From Streptomyces sp. BK208 (GTDB taxonomy: Bacteria > Actinomycetota > Actinomycetes > Streptomycetales > Streptomycetaceae): a stretch of 64,000 nucleotides of DNA. Position numbers and translations under genes: made by a program. Every line of letters starts with the position of its first letter. Within the stretch, counting starts at the first letter, position 1. The notes under the pieces are model-generated. The model made no database searches, was not told the origin of the DNA, and was given only the letters and a program-made list of their open reading frames with translations. The stretch lies in contig NZ_SOAV01000016.1 of NCBI RefSeq assembly GCF_004364245.1, positions 120,374 through 184,373 of the forward strand. Direction: 5' to 3'. Positions 41,890 to 50,346 of the stretch are shown here, piece after piece.

Positions 41890-43392
41890 GTGTCCAACTC
41901 CTCACGTGATTCCGCCGAAGGCGCCGGCTGGGGCTCCGCCGAGCCCGGCACCTACCGGGCGCTGATGCCGCAGCGCACCGAGAAGCTGTCCTGGCTGAAC
42001 CCGAGAACCCTGTGGGCCGCCCGCAACGGCGTGCTGGCCTCCTGGTTCGGGGACCCCACGGGCCGCACCCGCTCCCGCTGGGTGGCGCAGCGGGCGGCGG
42101 CCGGGGCACCGGCCGACAAGGTGATCAGGCGGGACGACCCCGACCGGTTCTCCTTCCTGGTCATCGGCGACACGGGCGAGGGCGACGAGCCCCAGTACGC
42201 CGTCGTGCCCGGGCTGTTGAAGGCGGGCGGGGACACCCGGTTCGCGGTCCTGGCGAGCGACGTGATCTACCCGGTGGGCAGCGCCGACGACTACGGCCCC
42301 AAGTTCTTCCGCCCCTACGCCGACTACCGGGCCCCCGTGTACGCGATACCGGGCAACCACGACTGGTACGAGGACCTCGCCGGGTTCATGCGTGTCTTCT
42401 GCGACGACGCCCCGCCCCTGCCGCCGGAGCCGGCGCCGCGCCCGTTCACCCCGGCCCGGCTGCGGTCCCTGTTGTGGCACCGGCCGCGCCCGGACGACGG
42501 ACGGCACCTCGACGAGGCGCGCAAGCTGCGCCCGGCGCCCGCCCAGCAGGCCGTCCAGCCCGGACCGTACTGGGCCGTCGACGCCGGTCCGGTGCGGATC
42601 GTCGGCATCGACACCGGGCTGCTCGGCACGGTCGACGCCGAGCAGGGCGCCTGGCTGCGCGAGGTGTCGGCGGGCGACCGGCCGAAGATCCTGTTCACCG
42701 GATCGCCCCTGTACGTGGACGGCGAGCACCACCCGTGCCCTGTCGAGGGCGGCGGCACGGTGGACGACATCGTGCGCGATCCCGCGCACCACTACGTCGC
42801 GGCGATCGGCGGCGACATCCACAACTACCAGCGCTATCCGGTCGACGTGGACGGCCGGACCGTCCAGTACGTCGTGGCGGGCGGCGGCGGCGCTTTCATG
42901 CACGCCACCCACACCATCCCGCGCGTCTCGGTGGCCGGTGTCACCGAGGACGACTTCCGCTCCTATCCGCTGCGCGGCGACTCCCTCGCCTTCTACAGCG
43001 CCCTGTACGGCCGACGCCTGCGGATGCGCCGCTTCTTCACCCTGACGGAGGCCGAGGCGACGGCCGTGATCGCCGAGCGCCTCGGCATCCGCACCGGCCG
43101 CCCGCCGGGTGACGGCGCACGGGTCACCCTGCGCACCCGGATCGTCGCCGGACTGCTCGGCACCGCGCGGCGGCCCGATCGCCGCAAGCGGTTCCGGCTG
43201 CCCGTGCGCAAGATCTACACGCAGCTGTTCTCGCCGGGTTCGGCGACGTACAGCCCGCCCTTCTTCAAGTGCTTCCTGCGCCTGGACGTGACGCCGCAGG
43301 CGGTGCGGCTGCGCTGTTACGCGGCCACCGGCAACCGGGCGCAGGAGGTGGACCCGCCGGTCGAGGACGAGGTGACGATCCCGCTCGGGTGA
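41890..43392 (+). CDS. Metallophosphoesterase of about 500 residues
   Basis: The protein has a calcineurin-like core: VIGDTGEGDE (Asp94), LASDVIYPVG, IPGNHDWYEDL and IGGDIHNYQRYPV, giving the two-metal centre, preceded by about 85 N-terminal residues and followed by a 130-residue C-terminal domain absent from simple enzymes (RKIYTQLFSPGSATYSPPFFKCFLRLDV). No signal peptide, so it appears cytoplasmic. GTG at 41890 is assigned from homology pattern; there is no clear Shine-Dalgarno, so translation may be leaderless. Substrate unknown. Confidence 0.88.
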   Translation: MSNSSRDSAEGAGWGSAEPGTYRALMPQRTEKLSWLNPRTLWAARNGVLASWFGDPTGRTRSRWVAQRAAAGAPADKVIRRDDPDRFSFLVIGDTGEGDEPQYAVVPGLLKAGGDTRFAVLASDVIYPVGSADDYGPKFFRPYADYRAPVYAIPGNHDWYEDLAGFMRVFCDDAPPLPPEPAPRPFTPARLRSLLWHRPRPDDGRHLDEARKLRPAPAQQAVQPGPYWAVDAGPVRIVGIDTGLLGTVDAEQGAWLREVSAGDRPKILFTGSPLYVDGEHHPCPVEGGGTVDDIVRDPAHHYVAAIGGDIHNYQRYPVDVDGRTVQYVVAGGGGAFMHATHTIPRVSVAGVTEDDFRSYPLRGDSLAFYSALYGRRLRMRRFFTLTEAEATAVIAERLGIRTGRPPGDGARVTLRTRIVAGLLGTARRPDRRKRFRLPVRKIYTQLFSPGSATYSPPFFKCFLRLDVTPQAVRLRCYAATGNRAQEVDPPVEDEVTIPLG

Positions 43393-43416
43393 CGCGGCGC
43401 CGGCTGCCGTCCGCGC

Positions 43417-44487
43417 TCACCAGCGGCCGGCCTCGCTGCCCAGCAACGGCTCGGAGGGGGTGCCGTCGACCCCGACCGGTACGTCGCCGGTGAGCATCAC
43501 GCGGTGCATGGTGCGCGGGTGGTCGAGGTGGGCGTTGTCGCCCGGGGCGAGGTGGACGGTGGCGCGGTTGTCCCAGAAGGCGACGCTGCCCGGCTCCCAG
43601 CGGAAGCGGACGGTGTACTCGGGGCGGGTGGCCTGCTCGGTCAGGAGTCCGAGGATCGCCGCGCTCTCCGGACGGGAGAGCCCGGTGATCTGTTCGACGT
43701 AGTAGCCGTTGACGAACAGCACCCGCTCCCCCGTCTCCGGGTGGACGCGGACCAGCGGGTGCACGGTCGCGGTCTGGTGGTCGAGGAGGTGCCGGACGTA
43801 GGCGTCGTCGCCGGGCCGGGGCTGGTAGCCGACGCCCAGGCGGTGTTCGGCGCGCAGGGTGTCGGCGAAGGCGCGCAGCGGGGCGGACAGTCCGGCGTAG
43901 GCGGTGGCGAGGTTCGCCCAGGTGGTGTCGCCGCCGTAGGGCGGGACGGTCTCGGCGCGCAGGATCGTGAAGGCCGGCGGGTCGACGCGGGCGCCGTGGT
44001 CGCAGTGCCAGCCGCGCAGCAGCGTGTGGCGGCGGCGCCGCAGCCACTCCTCGTGCTCCATCCCGAACCGCCCGCCCAGCTCCAGCCGGTCGGCGGTGGT
44101 CTCGATCTCCGGGTAGCCGGCCGGGGAGGCCTTGCCGCGCCGGGGCAGCACGACCGGATCGCCGAAGAGGCGGGCGAACGCGACGTGTCCGGCGTGGTCG
44201 AGGCGCTGGTCGCGGAAGAACACCACCTTCCAGCGCAGTACGGCCGCCCGCACCGCCGCGACCTGTGCGGCGCCGAGTCCGGCCGCGAGGTCGACGCCCT
44301 GGATCTCGGCGCCGATGTGGCCGGCGGCGGGGAGCACCTCGATCCCCGCCGCCCGGGCCGCCGCGCGCTCCGCCGCCGCGTCCGTCGCGGTGTCCTTCGC
44401 GTTGTCCTTCGTCGGGTCCGTCACCGTGTCCTGCGCGCTGTCCCTCGTCGGGCTCGTCGCCGTGTCCTTCGCGCTCCGCATCGTCAT
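43417..44487 (-). CDS. TauD/TfdA-family Fe(II)/2-oxoglutarate dioxygenase with N-terminal repeats
   Basis: The catalytic domain shows RGWHCDHG (His-x-Asp), VPPYGGDTTWANLATAY, the late His in RTMHRVMLTGD, and a following Arg for 2-oxoglutarate, so the facial triad is complete. Homologues desulphonate taurine or alkylsulphates, or hydroxylate lipids; the substrate here is unknown. The first 50 residues are unusual: two and a half copies of a 12-residue repeat (AKDTATSPTRDS, AQDTVTDPTKDN, AKDTATDAAAER). ATG 44487 starts before them; a start after them would still give a full domain. Confidence 0.85.
   Translation of the reverse strand: MTMRSAKDTATSPTRDSAQDTVTDPTKDNAKDTATDAAAERAAARAAGIEVLPAAGHIGAEIQGVDLAAGLGAAQVAAVRAAVLRWKVVFFRDQRLDHAGHVAFARLFGDPVVLPRRGKASPAGYPEIETTADRLELGGRFGMEHEEWLRRRRHTLLRGWHCDHGARVDPPAFTILRAETVPPYGGDTTWANLATAYAGLSAPLRAFADTLRAEHRLGVGYQPRPGDDAYVRHLLDHQTATVHPLVRVHPETGERVLFVNGYYVEQITGLSRPESAAILGLLTEQATRPEYTVRFRWEPGSVAFWDNRATVHLAPGDNAHLDHPRTMHRVMLTGDVPVGVDGTPSEPLLGSEAGRW
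44390..44478. repeat. 36-bp in-frame tandem repeat inside the dioxygenase gene
   Basis: Units at 44390-44425 and 44426-44461 plus a partial copy after 44462; they encode the 12-residue repeats of the dioxygenase N terminus (on the minus strand). Divergence between copies is mostly synonymous or conservative. Confidence 0.85.
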
Positions 44488-44600
44488 GCGGAGATCGTGG
44501 CAGACCCTCCGCCACGCCGTCCGGTTGATCACGGGTCCCCGGGTGGGCGACGCTGGACCGGGCGGCACACCGCCGCGCACAGTCGAGGAAAGGTCCCACG

Positions 44601-45431
44601 GTGATCAGCATCCCGGCGTACACGCTCAACGACGGCACCACGCTCCCCGCCCTGGGCCTGGGCACCTGGCCGATGACCGACGACGAGGCCGAGCGGGCGG
44701 TGAGCGAGGCCCTGCGGGCGGGGTACCGCCTGATCGACACGGCGGTGAACTACCGCAACGAGACCGGCGTCGGCCGCGGGATCGCCGCCGCGGGGCTCCC
44801 CCGCGAGGCGGTCGTGGTGACGACCAAGCTGCCCGGCCGGCACCACGGCTACGAGGAGACGCTCGCCTCCTTCGAGGAGTCCCGCGCCCGGCTCGGTCTG
44901 GAGTACGTCGACCTGTACCTGATCCACTGGCCGCTGCCGCGCGTGGACAAGTACGTCGACTCCTGGAAGGCCATGGTCAAGCTGCGCGAGGAGGGCCTCG
45001 TGCGTTCGGTGGGCGTCTCCAACTTCACGGCGGAGCACATCGAGCGGCTGGAGAAGGAGACGGGTGTCCTGCCGTCGGTCAACCAGATCGAGCTGCACCC
45101 CCTGTTCCCGCAGGACGAGCTGCGCGCGTACCACGAGCGCAAGGGCATCCGCACCGAGAGCTGGAGCCCGCTGGGGCGGGGCAGTGACCTGCTGGACGAT
45201 CCCGCCGTGGCCGCGGTCGCCGCGGCACACGGTGTGACGCCCGCCCGGGCGGTCCTGCGCTGGCACACCCAGCTGGGCGCGGTGCCGATCCCGAAGTCCG
45301 CCGACCCGGCACGGCAGCGGGCGAACCTGGACGTGTTCGGCTTCGAACTGGACGCAGGGCAGATGCGTGCGGTGGCGGACCGCGCCCACCGCCGGATCGG
45401 CGGCGACCCGGACGTGCACGAGGAGTTCTGA
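44601..45431 (+). CDS. Aldo/keto reductase
   Basis: The 276-residue (beta/alpha)8 enzyme has the AKR tetrad Asp46, Tyr51, Lys76 and His109 in RLIDTAVNYRNE, TTKLPG and LIHWPLP, and the NADPH-binding IPKSADPARQRANL near the C terminus. It reduces aldehydes or ketones; the pattern is that of 2,5-diketo-D-gluconate-reductase-like AKR5 members. GTG 44601 follows GAGGAAAGG. It diverges from the dioxygenase gene with a 113-bp interval. Confidence 0.93.
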   Translation: MISIPAYTLNDGTTLPALGLGTWPMTDDEAERAVSEALRAGYRLIDTAVNYRNETGVGRGIAAAGLPREAVVVTTKLPGRHHGYEETLASFEESRARLGLEYVDLYLIHWPLPRVDKYVDSWKAMVKLREEGLVRSVGVSNFTAEHIERLEKETGVLPSVNQIELHPLFPQDELRAYHERKGIRTESWSPLGRGSDLLDDPAVAAVAAAHGVTPARAVLRWHTQLGAVPIPKSADPARQRANLDVFGFELDAGQMRAVADRAHRRIGGDPDVHEEF

Positions 45432-45439
45432 GCGGGGTA

Positions 45440-45467
45440 CCCGGCCCGGGTCGGCGCGCGGGCCGGG
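45440..45467 (+). terminator. 9-bp hairpin between aldo/keto reductase and LigD-PE genes
   Basis: CCCGGCCCG (45440-45448) and CGGGCCGGG (45459-45467) are perfect complements around a 10-base loop, 8 bases after the stop and 21 before the next start. Confidence 0.65.
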
Positions 45468-45488
45468 ATCTTCCGGAAGGAGCGGCAG

Positions 45489-46118
45489 GTGGGCGGCGAG
45501 GACGAGGACGACGGACTGCGGGACTACCACGGCAAACGGGACTTCGGCCGGACCGGTGAGCCCGCCGGCGACGGGGCGCCCGGCGAAGGCGGGGAGCCCC
45601 GCTTCGTCGTGCAGATCCACGACGCGAGCACCCTGCACTTCGACTTCCGCCTGCAGGTGGCCGGCGTGCTCAAGTCCTGGTCGGTGCCGAAGGGCCCGTC
45701 GGCGGACCCGAGCGACAAGCGGCTCGCGGTGCCGACGGAGGACCACCCGCTGGAGTACGAGGAGTTCGAGGGGGTGATCCCGGCGGGTGAGTACGGGGGC
45801 GGCACGGTCATCGTGTGGGACCACGGCACCTACGAGCCGCTGAGCCACGACCGCCGGGGCCGTCCGGTCGACTTCGCCGAGTCCCTCGCACGCGGACAAG
45901 CCCGGTTCCGGTTGCACGGTGCGAAACTGCGCGGCGAGTACGCGCTGACCCGGTTCCGGGGCGGCCCGGGCGCCGGTTCCGGTGAGGACGCGGCGTGGCT
46001 GCTGGTGAAGACGGCCGGCGGCGGAGGGGGGCGCGGCACCCCTGACCCGCGGCGGGCGCGGTCCGCGCGCACGGGCCGCACGCTGGCCCGGGTGGCCGCG
46101 GAGGAGGGCGGGGAGTAG
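45489..46118 (+). CDS. Stand-alone LigD 3'-phosphoesterase (PE) domain protein
   Basis: The 209-residue protein matches the PE module of multidomain LigD: RFVVQIHDASTLHFDFRLQ contains the catalytic His and the HFDFR core, followed by LKSWSVPKGPS, DHPLEYEEFEGVIP and GGGTVIVWDHGTYEP. In bacterial end-joining this module trims 3'-phosphate or ribonucleotides. Here it has no ligase or polymerase domain; the C-terminal 40 residues are basic and low-complexity. A separate LigD-type ligase is encoded 8 kb away. GTG 45489 follows AGGAG. Confidence 0.93.
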   Translation: MGGEDEDDGLRDYHGKRDFGRTGEPAGDGAPGEGGEPRFVVQIHDASTLHFDFRLQVAGVLKSWSVPKGPSADPSDKRLAVPTEDHPLEYEEFEGVIPAGEYGGGTVIVWDHGTYEPLSHDRRGRPVDFAESLARGQARFRLHGAKLRGEYALTRFRGGPGAGSGEDAAWLLVKTAGGGGGRGTPDPRRARSARTGRTLARVAAEEGGE

Positions 46119-46159
46119 ACGGTCGGCGCCGGGCCGCACGGGCCCGCGCGGGCGGTGCA

Positions 46160-46183
46160 CCGCACGGGCGGTTCACCGTGCGG
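46160..46183 (-). terminator. 8-bp hairpin shared by the convergent PE and phosphatase genes
   Basis: CCGCACGG (46160-46167) and CCGTGCGG (46176-46183) pair perfectly; the loop contains the stop codon of the leftward phosphatase gene. Confidence 0.5.
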
Positions 46184-48542
46184 GCAGGGGCTGCTCGGCC
46201 CAGATGGTCTTGCCGGTGTCCGTCTGGCGGCTGCCCCAGCGCTGGGTGAGCTGGGCGACCAGGAGCAGCCCCCGGCCGCCCTCGTCGTAGGCGTGGGCGC
46301 GGCGCAGGTGGGGCGAGGTGGAGCTGGCGTCGGACACTTCGCAGATGAGGGCGGTGTGGCGGATGAGGCGCAACTGGATGGGCGGCTCGCCGTACCGGAT
46401 GGCGTTGGTGACCAGCTCGCTGACGACGAGTTCGGTGACGAAGGCCGTGTCGTCCAGCCCCCACTCGGTGAGCTGTTCGCCGACGGACCGCCTGGTGGCC
46501 GCCACGCCGACCGGGTCCGGGTGGACGTCCCAGGTGCGCACCCGGTCCTCGCCCAGCGCCCGGGTGCGGGCCAGCAGCAGCGCGACGTCGTCGCCCGGCT
46601 CCTCCGGCAGCACGGCCTTGAGCACACCGTCGCACAGCGCGTCGAGCGAGTGCGCGGGTGCGGTCAGCGCCCGGCACATTTCCGCGGTGGCGTGGTCGAC
46701 GTCGCGGTCGCGGCCCTCGACCAGTCCGTCGGTGTAGAGGGCGACGACGGAGCCCTCCGGCAGTTCCAGCTCCGTCGCCTCGAAGGGCAGCCCGCCCACC
46801 CCGAGCGGTGGCCCGGCGGCCATGGTGACGGTCCGGGTGGTGCCGTCGGGCAGGAGGAGGACGGGCGCGGGGTGGCCGGCCGCCGCCAGGGCCAGACGCC
46901 GGGAGACGGGGTCGTACACGGCGTAGAGGCAGGTGGCGCCCAGCTCCGCGATCTCCGCGTCGCCGCTGTCCCCGCCGACGGCCGCGAGGTGGGTGACGAG
47001 GTCGTCGAGGTGGGTCAGGAGCTCGTCGGGGGGCAGGTCGACGTCGGCGAGGGTGCGCACGGCCGTGCACAGCCGGCCCATGGTCGCCGTGGACGGGATG
47101 CCGTGGCCCACGACGTCGCCGACGACGAGGGCGACGCGGGTGCCGGAGAGCGGGATCACGTCGAACCAGTCGCCGCCGATACCCGCCGCGGACGCGGAGG
47201 GGAGGTAGCGGTGGGCCACCTCGACCGCGGCCTGTCCGGGCAGGTCCTTGGGGAGCAGGCTGCGCTGGATCGCCAGGGCGGTGGAGCGTTCGCGCGCGAA
47301 GCGACGGGCGTTGTCGATGGACACGGCGGCCCGGGCGACCAGTTCCTCGGCCAGGACGGCGTCCTCGGTGGCGTACGGCTCCCGGGGCGCGGTCCGGATG
47401 GCCAGGGCGACGCCCAGGGTGGTGCCGCGGGCCCGCAGGGGCACGGCCAGGATCGAGCTGACGGCGGTGCGGAAGGGGCGGTTGTGCGGGGCCGCGGCGT
47501 CGCGGGTGCGCATCCACCGGTCGAACTCCGGGTCGCCGGGGCCGCTCAGGACGACGCGGCCCTCCTGCATGGCCCGGGCGGGCGGGCTGTCGGACGGGTG
47601 GACCTCGGGGCCGCCGAGATGCACGGCGGGGGTGGGGAAGCCCTCGGTGGCGGAGCCGTGGGCGGCCCGGCGCAGGGCGGCGTGCTCGGGTGGCGTGTCG
47701 AGGGGTTCGTCGGTGCCGAGGACCCAGTCGAGCAGATCGACCGCGGCGAAGCCGGCGAACCGGGGCACGAGCAGCTCGACCAGTTCCTCGGCGGTGCGTA
47801 CGACGTCGAGGGTGGTGCCGACCTCGGCGGCCGCGTTCAGCAGGTCCAGCCGCTCGCGCGCCCGGTACTGTTCGGTGCTCTCGAGCGCGGCCATGGCGAC
47901 GGCGGTGAGCGCGCCGGAGGCGTCGTGGACCGGCCAGATCTCCACGGTCCAGGCGTGCGGGCGGGTGCCGGCGGGCGCGGGCGAGTAGCTCTCGTACTGG
48001 ACGGGCCGCCCCCGGTCGGCGACGACCCGCAGATGGTGCAGGAAGCTCTGTGCGTCGCCCTCGAAGTCCGCCAGCGTGTCGGACAGGCGGTGGCCGATCA
48101 GTTCCTCCGCGGATCTGCCCAGCATCCGGCACGAGGCCTCGTTGACGTGCACGAAGCGCAGGCCCGGGTCGAGGACGGACATCGACAGGGGTGCCTGCCG
48201 TACGGCGTCGTCGACGAGGGCGGCCGCCGGGCCGCCGGGCGCCTCGACGGTCACCGCGCAACCCCGCGGTGCGCCGTCGGCGCCCGGCAGCGGGCGGACC
48301 CGCACCCGCAGGCTCACCGCGCGGCCGTCCCGGTGGCGGACCACGACGGTGCCGGAGGGGCCGGTGCCGGACAGGGGACCGGTGAGCGCGTCCCGCGCGA
48401 GCAGGTCGCGCGCGGGGCGCCCCACGACCTCCTCGGCCGTGTACCCGGTGAGCCGCCGCGCGCCGTCGCTCCACCCCGTCACCAGTCCGCGGGCGTCGAC
48501 GATCATCGCGGCGGAGGAATCCTCCATGCCGTCCAGGATCAT
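46173..48542 (-). CDS. PAS-PAS-GAF-SpoIIE-HATPase sensor phosphatase
   Basis: A 789-residue signalling protein. Two PAS-like domains (about 10-115 and 120-230), a GAF domain (about 240-430), the PP2C/SpoIIE core (LPSASAAGIGGDWFDVIPL, GDVVGHGIPS, LAAAGHPAPVLLL, VALYTDGLVEGRD) and a C-terminal RsbW-type ATPase (VVSELVTNAIRYG, DEGGRGLLLVAQL). Such proteins both phosphorylate and dephosphorylate anti-sigma antagonists, linking a sensed signal to sigma activity. ATG 48542 is a compromise; TTG 48563 and ATG 48527 are also in frame. Ligand unknown. Confidence 0.92.
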   Translation of the reverse strand: MILDGMEDSSAAMIVDARGLVTGWSDGARRLTGYTAEEVVGRPARDLLARDALTGPLSGTGPSGTVVVRHRDGRAVSLRVRVRPLPGADGAPRGCAVTVEAPGGPAAALVDDAVRQAPLSMSVLDPGLRFVHVNEASCRMLGRSAEELIGHRLSDTLADFEGDAQSFLHHLRVVADRGRPVQYESYSPAPAGTRPHAWTVEIWPVHDASGALTAVAMAALESTEQYRARERLDLLNAAAEVGTTLDVVRTAEELVELLVPRFAGFAAVDLLDWVLGTDEPLDTPPEHAALRRAAHGSATEGFPTPAVHLGGPEVHPSDSPPARAMQEGRVVLSGPGDPEFDRWMRTRDAAAPHNRPFRTAVSSILAVPLRARGTTLGVALAIRTAPREPYATEDAVLAEELVARAAVSIDNARRFARERSTALAIQRSLLPKDLPGQAAVEVAHRYLPSASAAGIGGDWFDVIPLSGTRVALVVGDVVGHGIPSTATMGRLCTAVRTLADVDLPPDELLTHLDDLVTHLAAVGGDSGDAEIAELGATCLYAVYDPVSRRLALAAAGHPAPVLLLPDGTTRTVTMAAGPPLGVGGLPFEATELELPEGSVVALYTDGLVEGRDRDVDHATAEMCRALTAPAHSLDALCDGVLKAVLPEEPGDDVALLLARTRALGEDRVRTWDVHPDPVGVAATRRSVGEQLTEWGLDDTAFVTELVVSELVTNAIRYGEPPIQLRLIRHTALICEVSDASSTSPHLRRAHAYDEGGRGLLLVAQLTQRWGSRQTDTGKTIWAEQPLPAR

Positions 48543-48588
48543 CCCAGGGCGATGCGGTATCAACCGGGACGTGGCGCGGGTGGCCCCG

Positions 48589-49056
48589 TCACGCCCGGTG
48601 GGCGCGGAGCGCGGCCAGGGCGCGGTCGGCGTGCGTGCTCATCCTCAGTTCGCTGCGGACGACCTCCAGCAGGGTGCGGCCCCGGCCGACGACGAAGGTC
48701 ACGCGCTTGGTGGGGGCCAGGCTGAATCCGCGCTTCACCCCGAACCGCTCCCGGACCGCGCCGTCGGCGTCGGACAGCAGCGGCATGCCCAGGCTGTGGC
48801 GCCCGGCGAACTCCTGCTGGCGTTCGACGGGGTCGCCGCTGACGCCGACGGGCCGGGCGCCGACCGCGGCGAACTCGGCGGCCAGGTCGCGGAAGTGACA
48901 GGCCTCCGCCGTGCAGCCGGTGGTGAGGGCCGCCGGGTAGAAGAACAGGACGACCGGGCCGTCGGCGAGCAGGTCGGACAGGCGGCGCGGGGTGCCGGTC
49001 TCGTCCGGCAGCGTGAAGTCCTCGACGGTGTCGCCGACGGCGGGGAGCGCGCTCAC
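48589..49056 (-). CDS. Peroxiredoxin, BCP/PrxQ type
   Basis: The 155-residue thioredoxin-fold enzyme has PAALTTGCTAEAC with peroxidatic Cys48 and Cys53 five residues later, the PrxQ resolving position, and RFGVKRGFSLAPTKRVTFVV in the second half. It should reduce H2O2 and organic peroxides using thioredoxin. GTG at 49056 overlaps the stop of the DoxX gene (GTGA), so the two are translationally coupled. Confidence 0.92.
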   Translation of the reverse strand: MSALPAVGDTVEDFTLPDETGTPRRLSDLLADGPVVLFFYPAALTTGCTAEACHFRDLAAEFAAVGARPVGVSGDPVERQQEFAGRHSLGMPLLSDADGAVRERFGVKRGFSLAPTKRVTFVVGRGRTLLEVVRSELRMSTHADRALAALRAHRA

Positions 49057-49433
49057 GACCGGCCTCCGGTGCCCTGGGCGACGGCGCGGGCCCACAGCAC
49101 GAGCGGCACCTGCACCGGCAGCCGTCCGAGGGCGGCGGCCTTCTGCGGGGTGGGGCGGTGCCGCCAGTCCCAGGCCATCTTGACGTTGGCGGGGAACACT
49201 CCGACGAAGAAGGCGGCGGCACTCAGCGCGGCGGCCTTGCGGGTGCGCGGCAGGGCGAGCCCGGCGGCCAGCGCGAGTTCGGCGGCGCCACTGGCGTACG
49301 TCCACGCCCGGGGCGTGCCCGGCAGGGAGCGCGGGACGGTGGCGTCGAACGGGCGGGGCTGGGCGAAATGGGCGACGCCCGCGGCGGCCAGCAGGCCGGC
49401 GAGCAGCAGGGGTGAGCGTTCGGACCGTGGCAC
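49053..49433 (-). CDS. DoxX-like membrane protein
   Basis: A 126-residue protein with four membrane segments, GVAHFAQPRPFD and FPANVKMAWDWRHRP being typical of small DoxX-like proteins. It is coupled to the peroxiredoxin downstream, echoing known DoxX-redox pairings, so a membrane redox function is likely. GGAGGAGG precedes the GTG at 49433. Confidence 0.85.
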   Translation of the reverse strand: MPRSERSPLLLAGLLAAAGVAHFAQPRPFDATVPRSLPGTPRAWTYASGAAELALAAGLALPRTRKAAALSAAAFFVGVFPANVKMAWDWRHRPTPQKAAALGRLPVQVPLVLWARAVAQGTGGRS

Positions 49434-49464
49434 GGTTCCTCCTCCGGGGGCCTGCCGCGCGATA

Positions 49465-50292
49465 TTACTCGATGGTAAGGAGCGGGTGACGGCCGGTTCG
49501 CCCCCGGCGGTTGTGGGTGCCCGGCGTGTAGCCGAACGCGCGGCGGAAGACCTCGATGAACGCGCTGGCGGAGGACCAGCCGCAGCGGTGGGCGACGGTG
49601 GTGACGGACCGGCCGTCGGCGAGCATGCGCAGGGCGTGGAAGAGGCGGGACTGGGTGCGCCACTGGGGAAAGGTCATGCCGAACTCTCGGTGGAAGAGCC
49701 GGCTGAGGGTGCGTTCCGAGGTGCCCGTGGCGGCGCCGAGCGCGGCGAGGGTGCGCGTGTCCGCGGGGTCGGCGTGGACCAGTGCGCACACCGCGGCCAG
49801 CCGGGGGTCCGAGGGGGTGGGCAGGCGCAGCGGCTGCTGGGGCGAGACCCGCAACTGGTCGCACAGTACGGCCAGGAGCCGGCCGCGTTCCGGGCCGGTC
49901 TCCTCGGGATCGCGGGTGTAGGCGACGATCAGCTCGCGCAGCAACGGGCCGACGGCGAGGACGGCCGGGGTGTCGAGGCCGAGCGGGTTGGTCCGGGCGG
50001 GGAGGCCGACCAGGTGCAGGTCGAGGCGGCCGTGGGCCCGGTGGGCGTGCACGGTGCCGGCCGGGATCCAGATGGCCCGCGTCCCCGGCGCGAACCAGGT
50101 GCCGGCCGCGGTGGTGACGGCCACGACCCCGGACCCGGCGTGGACGATCTGGTGCTCGTCGTGCCGGTGGGCGTCGATCCGCTGCCCGGCGGCCAGCCGC
50201 TGGGCCCGGGTGGGAGCCGCCGGGGTGTGACGCACACGCGCCGCCTCGGCCTCGGCACCGGGCGCGATGCCGTTCTGGCGGAAGTCCGACAC
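49465..50292 (-). CDS. AraC-family regulator with N-terminal cupin
   Basis: The 275-residue protein has a cupin sensor domain (DAHRHDEHQIVHAGSGVV, GTRAIWIPAGTVH) and the C-terminal AraC double HTH: LAALGAATGTSERTLSRLFHREFG and VTTVAHRCGWSSASAFIEVFRRAFGYTPG. It is divergent from an MFS exporter gene over 54 bp, so it probably controls that gene. GTG 50292 is used; alternatives upstream lack support. Effector unknown. Confidence 0.9.
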   Translation of the reverse strand: MSDFRQNGIAPGAEAEAARVRHTPAAPTRAQRLAAGQRIDAHRHDEHQIVHAGSGVVAVTTAAGTWFAPGTRAIWIPAGTVHAHRAHGRLDLHLVGLPARTNPLGLDTPAVLAVGPLLRELIVAYTRDPEETGPERGRLLAVLCDQLRVSPQQPLRLPTPSDPRLAAVCALVHADPADTRTLAALGAATGTSERTLSRLFHREFGMTFPQWRTQSRLFHALRMLADGRSVTTVAHRCGWSSASAFIEVFRRAFGYTPGTHNRRGRTGRHPLLTIE

Positions 50293-50346
50293 AAGAGGGC
50301 AGCTTATCGAAAGCGGGCCAGGGCCGGGTGCCGGGACGATCGACGA

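Noticed and set aside
45808..48474. A nearly 890-codon frame inside the sensor phosphatase gene
   Set aside because: It is Arg/Pro-rich with no recognisable fold, while the phosphatase frame holds clear PP2C and HATPase motifs.
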